A stretch of 64,000 bases of DNA from Bacillaceae bacterium (GTDB taxonomy: Bacteria; Bacillota; Bacilli; Bacillales; Alkalibacillaceae): contig JACDOD010000009.1 of NCBI GenBank assembly GCA_017656265.1, positions 1-64,000 of the forward strand, read 5' to 3'. Shown here piece after piece: positions 18,674 through 27,284 of the stretch. The notes beneath the pieces were generated by a model. That model did not search any database, was not told the DNA's origin, and worked only from the letters and a program-made list of their open reading frames with translations. Numbering within the stretch: the first letter of the stretch is position 1; each line of letters begins with the position of its first letter. The position numbers and the translations under genes were made by a program.

Positions 18674-19771
18674 TTATTGTCCACTAAACTCATGAAATGG
18701 TATGGCTTCGCTTCCCTGTTCGATATAGACTGTTCTGGATGGGAAGGCGACGCTGACTCCTTCTTCCTCTAAAATGTCCATGATGTTGAAGTTGATTTCC
18801 TCTTTAATTTTCAGGAATTCGCCCCAGTTGGTCGTCCGGGTGAAGAAGTATAAAAAGATATCGAGACTGCTGTTATTATACTGGTCAAAGGTGACGAAGA
18901 TCGTTTCCTGGTGAATTGCCTCATGGTTCCTTAACAGGTCGTCAATACGCTGAATGACCCTTTGAAGTTTCTCTTTAGGTGTGCCGTATTCCACACCGAG
19001 ATTGAAGGTGATTCTTCGTTTGCCCATCTTGCTCCAGTTTGTAATTGGCTCGTTGGCAAGTGTTGAGTTTGGAACGGTTACCAGGGAATGGGCAAAGGTC
19101 CGGACTTTCGTGCTGCGAAAGGTGATGTCTTCAACGGTTCCTTCCACACTCGGGGTTTTGATCCAGTCCCCCAGTGTAAATGGTTTTTCCGCAATGATAA
19201 CCACTCCACCGAATAGATTTTTAATGGCGTCCTGTGCTGCCAGAGCGATGGCCATCCCGCCGAGTCCAAGTCCAGCTACGAAACCGTTGACGTTGTAGCC
19301 GAATTCCTGAGCGATGATGCTTAAGCTGATGGCAACGATGATAAATCTCAGGGTTTTGGACATCAGGGGAATCAAGATTTCATCAATTTTTATGCTGGTT
19401 CGCTCTCCAAGTTTCCGAAAGAGAACCGAAGAACTGGAAGCCAGGTTAAACAGTCCCCAGGTAATAATGGCGATAATGCTTGATGAAATCAGGCTCGAAA
19501 ACAGCTTATTACTTTGTTCGAGAAATGGAAAATAGTCTGCAGCCACATAAATACCGATGATGAGAAACAGCCAGCGAAGCGGATATTCAAAGGCGATAAA
19601 CACCTGTTCCAAAAAGTCCACAGGTGTCTTCTTCATCATTCTTATGAGAAGCTTATAGATGTATTTGCTGAAAATCTTCCGGAACATCAGAAATAAAAGA
19701 AAAATACCGATTGAAATCCCCAGGTTAACCAGGGTTTCCATATGAATCTCTTCCCAAAAATACCAGTTCAT
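18674..19771 (-). CDS. MscS-family small-conductance mechanosensitive channel
   Basis: 365 residues. Four to five N-terminal membrane helices are followed by the pore-lining helix (VAGLGLGGMAIALAAQDAIKN) and the MscS beta domain. That domain includes PFTLGDWIKTPSVEGTVEDI and VTVPNSTLANEPITNWS. Such channels release solutes on hypo-osmotic shock. ATG is nine bases after AAGGAG; an internal ATG at 19741 is the alternative. It is a single gene with no partner. Confidence 0.92.
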   Translation of the reverse strand: MNWYFWEEIHMETLVNLGISIGIFLLFLMFRKIFSKYIYKLLIRMMKKTPVDFLEQVFIAFEYPLRWLFLIIGIYVAADYFPFLEQSNKLFSSLISSSIIAIITWGLFNLASSSSVLFRKLGERTSIKIDEILIPLMSKTLRFIIVAISLSIIAQEFGYNVNGFVAGLGLGGMAIALAAQDAIKNLFGGVVIIAEKPFTLGDWIKTPSVEGTVEDITFRSTKVRTFAHSLVTVPNSTLANEPITNWSKMGKRRITFNLGVEYGTPKEKLQRVIQRIDDLLRNHEAIHQETIFVTFDQYNNSSLDIFLYFFTRTTNWGEFLKIKEEINFNIMDILEEEGVSVAFPSRTVYIEQGSEAIPFHEFSGQ

Positions 19772-19965
19772 TCATACGTACTCCTTTATCGTTCAATTGC
19801 TGCAAATCATTTAAAAGACTGCAGTAGGATTATGGTTTCTTGCAGAGCAATTCTATTTATATACTATCAGACTGTAGCTTGTTAATATAGTATTTTATGT
19901 CGGATAAGGTCGGTTGATGGGGGGAGGGGATCCTGGACGAAATAGTGTTTAACTGATGATGATAA

Positions 19966-20008
19966 GAAAAAACAGGATCTCCCAGTTGCTGCTTAAGGGG
20001 CCCTGTTT
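19966..20008 (-). terminator. Intrinsic terminator (minus strand)
   Basis: On the minus strand AACAGG pairs with CCTGTT, with inner G/C pairing, followed by T6. It lies eight bases past the stop of the large unknown gene. Confidence 0.65.
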
Positions 20009-20015
20009 GTTTGTG

Positions 20016-21743
20016 TTAATATCCCAGACGATCACGTTCAATTTTTACCTTTTTCTCTAATTTTTTAAGAATACTCTTTTGGTCATTCAAGAATGTAAGA
20101 ATACGGGAAAAACTTTTGTTTGCTGCCTGCCGAATTTGATTTTCGGTGCTTAGGATATCCTCAAAAATCCGTTTTTTAGTGGATTTTCGCATGTGTTCAG
20201 TCTGTTGTGTTTCCTCATAGATGTCTTTTAATGTTTTAGTCAGGATGTCATGATTGGTTATATGATTACGGAAAAAGCTCATAATTTCCTGATAATAAGA
20301 AATGATATCTTCATCTCTGGCCGGAACTTCAGAAAAACGATTCATTGCTTCATCCAGGATACGGTACCTGTTTTGAAACCATTTTCGGATCTCCCGGTAG
20401 TAAATATCATCCTGTGTTGGCATCAGTAACCTGAGGATTGGATGTGATCGTCTAATTTCGTGTAAGAGTTTTTCTTCTGTTTCACGTAACTCGTGTTTTA
20501 CTTCTAATAGAATGCGAGGAGTTTCTTCCACTAATGTTTTCTGAAGACGGAAGATGTCCTCTCTGTGTTCATACATGCTTTGTTTGTATTCATGGAGGTG
20601 AGCATCCTTCAGTCGATTAAGATGGTCATTCATTTCCTGAATTGTCTTTTCCAGCGAAGAACGCTCTTCTTTTTGTATGTAATCCAGCTGGTATTTGCTG
20701 CTGTAGTACTGGTTTTTGTATTTTCTTAATGCTTCCTGATAAGGTTTTTCTTTAATGGATTGGGTAACTGCTCGCCCGCTGATCGCCCCCAGAATGCCCC
20801 CGATTGCTCCGCCGATGGCTGCGCCTGCTGGTCCTCCCGCAGAGCCTAGAAGCGCACCGATTTTAGCTCCTGCAAATCCGCCTCCTCCTGTTCCAGCGAT
20901 ATCCAGTCCGGCATTGAAGATGGAATGTTCCAGATCGGTTTTTCCGGAGGACAGCAGTCCAAACTCACGGAATCCCGAAAGAACCGCAGTGGCAATAGGG
21001 ATTCCTGCCCCCATATGATCTCCGAGATTATCAATTGCATGTAATGAATCATTGGTGGTCTGTTCAATAAATGCAGGATTCAATTCTGAGAATCCCTGGA
21101 TCTGGCCGTCGTTCTGAAACTCACTGGCAAGAGTATCACTTGTAACAACCGGGATGTCTGGATTGTTTTCAAAATGATTCGTAATCACAGAGGGGGATTC
21201 TCCTCCCTTTACCTGCCAGGGTTCACCGTCAACCAGCAAGTCATAACCAGCCTGATTCGGGTCTTTAGGAAATTCCACCTCAAACCCCATCTTTTCCAGA
21301 ATGTCAGCTGCGTATTGTTCGTTTACGTATCCTTCCAGACGTGTCATCCATCCTTCTGCAGAATCAGCTTGAATCACATCGGTATATTTATCACTTATAT
21401 AATTGTGAAGATCCTGAAAGTTAGAGAGGTCTTCAGTAAATGCAAAATCGATGGCCTCCAGTACGTTTTCATCAATTTGCGTAAGGTAATAAAAAGATGG
21501 AATCGCTCCTAGACCCCCAGATATGACAGCTTCCTTATTTGACATCAAATGTTTATTCACGGAAGAACGGACCTGGTTGTTTAATTTTTTGTGTTCATGT
21601 GTGGGAGGTGCCCAGATCAGCAGACGGTCAGAAGGCAGCTTCTTTTGTGCAATTTTCTGTTTCTTTTTTACTGAGGATGAGCGAACCAGTGCATAACTCC
21701 CAACTCCTGCACTAATTCCGCCCAAAATCAGAAGAAGTTCCAT
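20016..21743 (-). CDS. Large unknown protein: N-terminal anchor, PD-(D/E)XK-like motif, glycine zipper, coiled coil
   Basis: 575 residues from the ATG at 21743, which follows AGGAGG; an upstream in-frame extension lacks a ribosome site. Residues 2-20 form one hydrophobic segment. Residues 138-180 read like a restriction-endonuclease-type core: a helix with E142, then GYDLLVDGEPWQVKGG with D168, Q177 and K179 (D-x8-QxK). Residues 284-323 are a glycine zipper (GAKIGALLG, GGAIGGILGAISG) able to cross or associate with membranes. Residues about 330-570 are charged, helical and coiled-coil-like. I do not recognise the family. Nuclease function is an inference from the motif; the glycine zipper might instead indicate a membrane-active or secreted effector. 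It is transcribed alone. Confidence 0.75.
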   Translation of the reverse strand: MELLLILGGISAGVGSYALVRSSSVKKKQKIAQKKLPSDRLLIWAPPTHEHKKLNNQVRSSVNKHLMSNKEAVISGGLGAIPSFYYLTQIDENVLEAIDFAFTEDLSNFQDLHNYISDKYTDVIQADSAEGWMTRLEGYVNEQYAADILEKMGFEVEFPKDPNQAGYDLLVDGEPWQVKGGESPSVITNHFENNPDIPVVTSDTLASEFQNDGQIQGFSELNPAFIEQTTNDSLHAIDNLGDHMGAGIPIATAVLSGFREFGLLSSGKTDLEHSIFNAGLDIAGTGGGGFAGAKIGALLGSAGGPAGAAIGGAIGGILGAISGRAVTQSIKEKPYQEALRKYKNQYYSSKYQLDYIQKEERSSLEKTIQEMNDHLNRLKDAHLHEYKQSMYEHREDIFRLQKTLVEETPRILLEVKHELRETEEKLLHEIRRSHPILRLLMPTQDDIYYREIRKWFQNRYRILDEAMNRFSEVPARDEDIISYYQEIMSFFRNHITNHDILTKTLKDIYEETQQTEHMRKSTKKRIFEDILSTENQIRQAANKSFSRILTFLNDQKSILKKLEKKVKIERDRLGY

Positions 21744-21955
21744 ATATGTTGTCCTCCTGATCAATTTTATAAAATAAAAGCATGAAACTATTTCGTCATC
21801 ATTTGTCAAAATCCTCTGATGAATGTGTAAAATTTTTATATAGAAAGTGTATGATCAGGAACGAACAAGCACTGTGTGAGATTCATCACTTGGCAAAAGT
21901 GGTATATAAGATATACTTTTTATGAAGAGACACGCTGATAAAGAAGGGATCTCAT

Positions 21956-22330
21956 ATGAAATTAGCGGTGAAGGTGACGTTGATTTTGACAGGGTCCATA
22001 TCTCTGGGGCTTGGGATCATCGGGATTGTTCTGCCTTTGATTCCCACAACTCCTCTTTTATTGCTGGCGGCTGCCTGTTTTGTCAGGAGTTCGGACAAAT
22101 TGTATGATTGGCTGCTGAACCACCGGTGGTTTGGAACGTATATCCGCAATTTCCGTGAGCAGCGGGGCATTCCTTTGAAGGCTAAGGTGCTCGGTGTGAC
22201 GATGCTGTGGGTATCCATCATCTACTCCGCTTTTTTTGTGGTACCTCTGGTGGCCGTTCGGATTCTTCTATTGCTGGTTGCCGCTTATTTCACCTGGTAT
22301 ATGCTGTCGCTGAAGACATTGAGGTCATAA
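21956..22330 (+). CDS. YbaN-family (DUF454) inner-membrane protein
   Basis: 124 residues. GLGIIGIVLPLIPTTPLLLLA and the cytoplasmic segment WLLNHRWFGTYIRNFREQRG are signatures of DUF454/YbaN. Three to four helices are predicted. The function is unknown in the family. The ATG follows AAGAAGGGAT. It converges on the TRIC channel gene. Confidence 0.88.
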   Translation: MKLAVKVTLILTGSISLGLGIIGIVLPLIPTTPLLLLAAACFVRSSDKLYDWLLNHRWFGTYIRNFREQRGIPLKAKVLGVTMLWVSIIYSAFFVVPLVAVRILLLLVAAYFTWYMLSLKTLRS

Positions 22331-22351
22331 GGAGCATTAGTTTATCTGCAA

Positions 22352-22409
22352 AAAAGGAAGGGGAGGAAAGGGGCTTAACGCTCCTTTCGGGAAAACCCTT
22401 CCTCTTTTA
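22352..22409 (+). terminator. Probable terminator hairpin between convergent genes
   Basis: GGAAGGG pairs with CCCTTCC around an inner stem GGAAAGG/CCTTTC and is followed by TCTTTT. It overlaps the last codons of the minus-strand TRIC gene. Confidence 0.5.
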
Positions 22410-23001
22410 ATGATCGGTAAGGAAGAGACCATTTATAGTAAACGGTGAGCATTCTCAGAATGACGATGAGAACAAACAGAACGTATAATCCCCATGAATG
22501 GTTCACGAATCCGAGTCCGATCAGAAGGCCTGCCAGCATGGCCCAGACTCCGTATATATCCCCCCGAAGGAGGATCGGCTTTCTCCCTGCGAGCAGATCC
22601 CGGATGACACCGCCGCCGCTTCCAGTAAGCAGTGCTGCCATAATGACCGCACTGATGGGATGGTTCATCGTGGTTGCATAGAACGCTCCCTGGACGGCAA
22701 AGGCAGAGAGTCCGATGGCGTCTGTGAAGGTCCCCCATTTTTTCCATTGCTTTAAGGCTCCGAATGGATATAGGAAGACTACAGTAACAGCTCCGATTGC
22801 TATTAAAAAGAGCGGTCCCTGGTTCCACAGGTCTGAAATGGGGAGTCCGATGAGCAGGTTCCGGACAGCACCTCCGCCAAAGGCAGTGGTCAGGCCAAGA
22901 ATATATACACCTAATATATCGTATTCCTCTTCCATGGCGACAATCGCCCCACTGATAGCAAATGCGATCGTTCCAATGATGTTCAGTACTTCCCAGGTCA
23001 A
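22375..23001 (-). CDS. TRIC-type cation channel (UPF0126 family)
   Basis: 208 residues in two homologous three-helix repeats. Each carries the glycine-rich signature: TTAFGGGAVRNLLIG in the first and TGSGGGVIRDLLAG in the second, plus a seventh C-terminal helix. Bacterial TRIC proteins form homotrimeric monovalent cation channels. The TTG start follows AAGGAG by nine bases. It is a single gene. Confidence 0.92.
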   Translation of the reverse strand: MTWEVLNIIGTIAFAISGAIVAMEEEYDILGVYILGLTTAFGGGAVRNLLIGLPISDLWNQGPLFLIAIGAVTVVFLYPFGALKQWKKWGTFTDAIGLSAFAVQGAFYATTMNHPISAVIMAALLTGSGGGVIRDLLAGRKPILLRGDIYGVWAMLAGLLIGLGFVNHSWGLYVLFVLIVILRMLTVYYKWSLPYRSLKEEGFSRKER

Positions 23002-23095
23002 TGTATCATACTCCTTTGTGTTTGATCAGGCAGCACTTATTGTAACAAATTATTGAAGAATCGTATAACGGTATAATCGGCATCCAATTGTTCCG

Positions 23096-23147
23096 CAAAA
23101 TAAAAGCCCCAGATAAAGACTTTTTTCAGTGCTTTATCCAGGGCACA
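23096..23147 (-). terminator. Intrinsic terminator after ilvE (minus strand)
   Basis: Minus-strand CCCTGGATAAAG pairs with CTTTATCTGGGG and is followed by TTTTATTTT. It lies directly past the ilvE stop codon. Confidence 0.85.
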
Positions 23148-23155
23148 GTGTCTAG

Positions 23156-24229
23156 TTAGTTAATCTCCACTGTCCAGCCAAATGGATCGTCCTGTTTTCC
23201 GTATTGGATATTGGTGATGGACTCATAAATTTTATAAGCAAGTTCTCCAGTCTTAAAGTTGTTTACGGTCATTTTTCTTCCGTCCCAGTTCAGTTCGCCG
23301 ACAGGGGAGATGACCACAGCGGTACCGGTACCGAATACTTCTTCAAGCGCTCCTTTCTGATGGGCCTGATATAAATCTTCCATGGAAATGCGTTCTTCCC
23401 GAACTGGAATTCCCCAGTGTTCCAAAAGTTCGATTGTTGACTGCCTGGTGATTCCTCTTAGTATGCTTCCGTTCAGTTTAGGAGTCACCACTTCCCCGTT
23501 AATTTTGAAAAAGATGTTCATGCTTCCTACTTCTTCAACATATTTTTTCTCCTGAGCATCCAGCCAGAGTACCTGATCATATCCGATTTCCTGGGCTTTT
23601 TTCTGGGCCAGCAGGCTTGCTGCGTAGTTTCCGGATGTTTTTACGTGGCCGACTCCGCCTTTAGCTGCCCGGACATATTCATTTTCTACATAGATTTTAA
23701 CCGGTGACAGCTGCTCCGATGAATAATAGGCACCCACCGGCGAAAGAATGATTAAAAATTTATAGGCGTTGGATGGACGGACGCCTAGATAAGGTTCAGT
23801 GGCCATGATAAACGGCCGGATATACAAAGAGGTTCCTTCTTCATCTGGAACCCAGTCCTTTTCAATTTCAATCAGCTGCTTAAGACCTTCCAGAACAGCC
23901 TCTTCGTCCAGTGGCGGAATACACATTCGTTTGCATGTTTCGTTCAGACGCTTTATATTTTGCTCCGGACGGAACAGGAGCACCCGGCCGTCTGGTGAAC
24001 GGTAAGCCTTCAACCCCTCAAATACAGCCTGCCCGTAATGGAACACAAGGGATGCAGGATCAAGGGTCAGCCGCTCATATGGGGCAATCCTGGCTGCATG
24101 CCAGCCTTTCTCCTGATGATAATCCATCACAAACATGTGATCTGTAAAATGTTTCCCGAACTGCAATTCTGAAGGATCGGGCTTTGGTTTTAATTTCTCG
24201 GCCTTCACAAATTCTACAACTTTATTCAT
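23156..24229 (-). CDS. ilvE: Branched-chain amino acid aminotransferase
   Basis: 357 residues from the ATG at 24229, which sits ten bases after GGAGGG; the GTG at 24238 is too close to that site. The PLP-binding lysine lies in GHVKTSGNYAASLLAQ. Class IV features are clear (FEGLKAYRSPDGRVLLFRP, EEVFGTGTAVVISPVG). It interconverts leucine, isoleucine and valine with their 2-oxoacids using glutamate/2-oxoglutarate. The roughly 360-residue size matches the IlvK/YbgE type of Bacillaceae. A long structured leader precedes it, suggesting RNA-level control. Confidence 0.95.
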   Translation of the reverse strand: MNKVVEFVKAEKLKPKPDPSELQFGKHFTDHMFVMDYHQEKGWHAARIAPYERLTLDPASLVFHYGQAVFEGLKAYRSPDGRVLLFRPEQNIKRLNETCKRMCIPPLDEEAVLEGLKQLIEIEKDWVPDEEGTSLYIRPFIMATEPYLGVRPSNAYKFLIILSPVGAYYSSEQLSPVKIYVENEYVRAAKGGVGHVKTSGNYAASLLAQKKAQEIGYDQVLWLDAQEKKYVEEVGSMNIFFKINGEVVTPKLNGSILRGITRQSTIELLEHWGIPVREERISMEDLYQAHQKGALEEVFGTGTAVVISPVGELNWDGRKMTVNNFKTGELAYKIYESITNIQYGKQDDPFGWTVEIN

Positions 24230-24244
24230 AGCGAACACACCCTC

Positions 24245-24270
24245 CGCAATAGTATTACCTGGCCCCCAGG
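24245..24270 (-). promoter_or_regulatory. Small hairpin next to the ilvE ribosome site
   Basis: On the minus strand, ACCTGG and CCAGGT flank a short G-rich loop just upstream of the ilvE GGAGGG. It could limit ribosome access. Further up, CCTGTTCAG and CTGAACACAGG (about 24306-24340) form a second strong stem in the same leader. Confidence 0.45.
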
Positions 24271-24385
24271 TTAATTTTCTTTAAACGTACTGAGATAGAT
24301 GAAACGCCTGTGTTCAGAGTTGATAAGAGCCTGAACAGGTCTTTTGTCCCCTTTTTCGCTTTTGAGCCCTGCTGTTTTAATGGAT

Positions 24386-24438
24386 AAAAAAAGCCGCCCC
24401 CAATCGAAATGTGCCGAATGGCTTACGATTGTTGAGGC
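24386..24438 (-). terminator. Terminator/attenuator in the ilvE leader
   Basis: On the minus strand, GCCTCAACAATCG pairs imperfectly with CGATTGGGGGCGGC, enclosing a GCC-ATTC-GGC mini-hairpin, and T7 follows. It ends about 150 nt before the ilvE start codon. Confidence 0.65.
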
Positions 24439-24534
24439 GAAAACCATGCAGGAACCACTCAGAGCCTATTCGCACAGCAGCCCCGCAGAATAAGTCCGTT
24501 GATCATGAGTGGTCCAATTTATATGCAGTTTCCA
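24387..24534 (-). ncRNA. Candidate structured RNA (leader or independent small RNA) upstream of ilvE
   Basis: From a predicted start at about 24533, the RNA can fold into one long rod. GGAAAC pairs with GTTTTC and TGCA with TGCA. After an 8-nt bulge, GGACCACTCA pairs with TGAGTGGTTCC, and inside that CTTATTC pairs with GAATAGG around a G-rich loop. The rod is followed directly by the U-tailed terminator. A promoter stands at the right distance upstream. I compared it with T-box, 6S RNA and common riboswitch signatures and found no convincing match, so the class is unassigned. Confidence 0.5.
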
Positions 24535-24540
24535 GCATGA

Positions 24541-24569
24541 ATAACAAATAATCAGAAACATGATTTCAA
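24541..24569 (-). promoter_or_regulatory. SigA-type promoter for the ilvE leader RNA
   Basis: Minus-strand TTGAAA (24569-24564), a 17-bp spacer, then TGTTAT (24546-24541). The predicted start is about seven bases further, where the paired rod begins. Confidence 0.6.
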
Positions 24570-25002
24570 AAAGTTTAAAATGAGCTGATCAGGATCAGCT
24601 GAGTAGTGTAATTTTTTTTAAAGTCCCCCCAATTCTCTTTTCTCCGGAGAAAATAATTCTAAATTATCTGTCTTTTTCGATAATTTGAAAATGATTATAA
24701 CGACTTTGCCATGCTGCGTCAATGGTTATTTGTAAATTTTTAAAAATAAATTTTTCGTCTATTACCGGTGTGATGAAATAATGGTATAACGTGAATTTTA
24801 CCCGTGTTATAAACATGTATATATAAAGGATGGTTTTCTTTTTGACTTGAATCAGGGAAGAACATATTTCTTCTATCGTACCAATCCAGACTAACCTGCA
24901 AGGAATGCAGATTCGAACCATCTATAATGATGAAGGAAGGGGATTAATTACTCCGACCAGCCCCCTTGATCAGCAAGAGGATACTCAAAAGTCAGAATAG
25001 TG

Positions 25003-25031
25003 TTGCAATTAATATAACATTAATATATAAT
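25003..25031 (+). promoter_or_regulatory. SigA promoter of the paa operon
   Basis: TTGCAA at 25003-25008, 17-bp spacer, TATAAT at 25026-25031. Consensus spacing and -10 make this a strong call. The operator-like palindromes start within the -10 box. Confidence 0.8.
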
Positions 25032-25050
25032 AACGTTAAAATAACGTTAT
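25030..25050. promoter_or_regulatory. Twin TAACGTTA operator at the paaA promoter
   Basis: Two perfect palindromes, TAACGTTA (25031-25038) and ATAACGTTAT (25041-25050), lie 10-11 bp apart and overlap the -10 and start region. This is a repressor position. A degenerate copy, TAACATTA, lies in the spacer (about 25015-25022). Related boxes occur before paaX, the flavin oxidoreductase and the ABC importer. Confidence 0.6.
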
Positions 25051-25073
25051 ATTTATAAAAGGAGGTTTCGGTC

Positions 25074-26039
25074 TTGGGTTTGATCGGCATGAATCAATTG
25101 ACGGAAGAGGAAAAATATGAGCATTTTATGAAACGGATTGAGGCCGGTGAAAAAATTGAAGCAGATGACTGGATGCCAGAAGAGTACCGCATGGCCTTAA
25201 TCAAGCTGATCTCCATGCACGGAATCAGCGAAATTATGGGAGCGCTGCCGGAAAAGGAGTGGGTTCCGAGAGCTCCATCCCTTCGCAGAAAGCTGGGGAT
25301 TATGGCAAAGGTTCAGGACGAAATGGGTCATGGGCAATTGCTTTTGCGGGTTGCGGAGGATTTGATTAAACCCCTGGGCAAAACCCGGGAAGACTTAATT
25401 CAGGATTTGTTCAGCGGAAGATTAAAGTTTCATAATGTGTTTCACATGCCGGCTCCTTCCTGGGGCGATGCAGGGCTGATCGGCTGGCTTGTGGATGGGG
25501 CAGCCATCATCACCCAGACCAATATGCTGAATGCATCTTACGGACCTTATGCCCGGGCGCTGAAGCGGATCTGTGCCGAGGAAGTATTTCATGCTCAGCA
25601 TGGGGAGGCCATTATTATGGCGCTGGCAGAAGGGTCTGAACAACAGCGGGAGATGCTTCAGGATGCCATTAATCGCTGGTGGGAGTCACTCTTGATGTTC
25701 TTTGGTCCGGATAAAGCAGAACGTACCGGTTCTTCCAAACAGGACATTACCATTAAATATAAGATCCGAACCAAAACCAATGAAGAGCTCAGGCAAGACT
25801 TTTTCAACAAATATATCCCAAGGATTAAATCCCTTGGACTGACGGTGCCTGATGAAACGATGTACTACGATGAGGAACAGGAAAAATGGATTTATCAGCA
25901 GCCAGACTGGAATAAGCTGAAACAGATCATGAAAAACCAGGGACCGAAATCAGAAGAACGCTTAAAGCTCAGAATGACGGCCTATGAGACCAATGCATGG
26001 GTGCGGGAAGCTTTAGGTGTAAAAAGCAAAGCGATGTGA
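25074..26039 (+). CDS. paaA: Phenylacetyl-CoA 1,2-epoxidase, catalytic subunit A
   Basis: 321 residues. This is the ferritin-like di-iron catalytic subunit that epoxidises the ring of phenylacetyl-CoA. Iron-ligand type motifs KVQDEMGHGQLLLRVAEDL and CAEEVFHAQHGEAIIMALAE are present, together with QPDWNKLKQIMKNQGP near the C-terminus. TTG at 25074 lies eight bases after GGAGG and is preferred to the ATG at 25089. It is the first gene of the paa operon and acts in the cytosol with PaaB and PaaC. Confidence 0.95.
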   Translation: MGLIGMNQLTEEEKYEHFMKRIEAGEKIEADDWMPEEYRMALIKLISMHGISEIMGALPEKEWVPRAPSLRRKLGIMAKVQDEMGHGQLLLRVAEDLIKPLGKTREDLIQDLFSGRLKFHNVFHMPAPSWGDAGLIGWLVDGAAIITQTNMLNASYGPYARALKRICAEEVFHAQHGEAIIMALAEGSEQQREMLQDAINRWWESLLMFFGPDKAERTGSSKQDITIKYKIRTKTNEELRQDFFNKYIPRIKSLGLTVPDETMYYDEEQEKWIYQQPDWNKLKQIMKNQGPKSEERLKLRMTAYETNAWVREALGVKSKAM

Positions 26040-26056
26040 ACACAGGAGGGAAAGCG

Positions 26057-26410
26057 ATGAGTAATCAGAGTCATGACTTCTATCAGGAGTTTGAAGTCTT
26101 CAGCAGAAAATCTGACACGGCTCCGATGCAATATCAATTCAGCCTTCTTGCACCAAATCATGAAATCGCACTCGTAATGGCCCAGGAAAATTTTATGCGA
26201 AGAGAGTCGGTTGCGGATATCTGGGTTGTCAAGCGGTCGGATATCCGGAAAATGACCCAGGAAGAGCGGGAAACGTTAAAACGGTTGGATAACAAGGACT
26301 ACCGCATGACAAAGGGTTATGGCTATTTAAAGAAAAAGTGGCGCAAATTTGAGCAGAAGATGCTGGATGAAAAAGAAATCCTTTCATGGGGAGGCGGGGG
26401 CAAACAATGA
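26057..26410 (+). CDS. paaB: Phenylacetyl-CoA epoxidase subunit B
   Basis: 117 residues from ATG 26057 after GGAGGG. The PaaB signature region (EFEVFSRKSDTAPMQYQFSL, then MAQENFMRRESVADIWVVKR) is complete. PaaB is the small structural subunit bridging PaaAC heterodimers. The C-terminal extension after KGYGYLKKKWRKFEQ is short. Its stop overlaps the paaC start (ATGA). Confidence 0.95.
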   Translation: MSNQSHDFYQEFEVFSRKSDTAPMQYQFSLLAPNHEIALVMAQENFMRRESVADIWVVKRSDIRKMTQEERETLKRLDNKDYRMTKGYGYLKKKWRKFEQKMLDEKEILSWGGGGKQ

Positions 26411-27228
26411 TGATTCAGAATTCACAGGAACTCAAAGAGCATGAAGAGATGAGAAGCCTGGTTGCTGAACTGTTATATCAGCTGGCTGATGATGATTTCC
26501 TTATTGCCTATCGAGGCTCTGAATGGCTTGGTCTTGCCCCGCATATTGAGGAGGATGTGGCATTTTCTTCGATTAACCAGGACACGATGGGCCATGCGGT
26601 GATGTATTATCAGCTGCTGGAAGAGATTGGGGAAGGAAAAGTGGATGATCTCGCCCATGGGCGTCCGTCCCATTATCGGAAAAATGCGGTGCTGCTGGAA
26701 CTGCCGAATGGTCCGGGGCATTACAGGAAAGAGCCTGAGTTTGACTGGGCGTTTACGGTCGTCCGTCATTATTTTTATACCCAGGCAAAGAAAGTCAAAG
26801 TCGATTCCTTAAAAGATTCGTCCTATAAACCCCTCGCCAATGTGGCGGTCAAGATTAATATGGAACTTTATTACCATCTGATGCACTGGAAAACATGGTT
26901 TCATCAGCTTTTATCTTCCAATGATGAAGCCCGTCGCCGAATGATGGCAGCCATTGAAAAGGTATGTGCCGACTTTGGAGGTGTCTTATCTCTGGGACCC
27001 AACGGTGAACAGATGGCTCAGCATGGTCTGATTGAAGGGGAAGAAATGCTGATGAGAAGATGGACGCATGAAATGGAATCTGTCTTTGAATCGTTGAATC
27101 TATCATTCCCTGAATCATTTGGCATGAAGCATGGAGATGGACGAAAAGGTGAACACACGGACCATCTGGTGGAAGCAACTGCCACATTAAGTGAGGTTTA
27201 CCGGATTGACCCGGCAGCAGCCTGGTAG
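26407..27228 (+). CDS. paaC: Phenylacetyl-CoA epoxidase subunit C
   Basis: 273 residues from the ATG overlapping the paaB stop. It is a ferritin-like helical protein related to PaaA but with degenerate metal site (for example FSSINQDTMGHAVMYYQLLE, MELYYHLMHWKTW). It scaffolds the catalytic subunit. Context and fold are unambiguous. Confidence 0.94.
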   Translation: MMIQNSQELKEHEEMRSLVAELLYQLADDDFLIAYRGSEWLGLAPHIEEDVAFSSINQDTMGHAVMYYQLLEEIGEGKVDDLAHGRPSHYRKNAVLLELPNGPGHYRKEPEFDWAFTVVRHYFYTQAKKVKVDSLKDSSYKPLANVAVKINMELYYHLMHWKTWFHQLLSSNDEARRRMMAAIEKVCADFGGVLSLGPNGEQMAQHGLIEGEEMLMRRWTHEMESVFESLNLSFPESFGMKHGDGRKGEHTDHLVEATATLSEVYRIDPAAAW

Positions 27229-27284
27229 GAGATGGTCTATTCCCCTTAAACAACTTGTGATAGGAATGAAGGGGGGCAGATAAA

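Noticed and set aside
24387-24534. T-box riboswitch before ilvE
   Set aside because: TGAGTGGTTCCTGC faintly resembles the T-box core, but it pairs within the rod and is not part of the terminator, and no Stem I specifier features are seen.
24387-24534. 6S RNA
   Set aside because: The rod shape is suggestive, but the bubble is one-sided and the length is short; no sequence match I can support.
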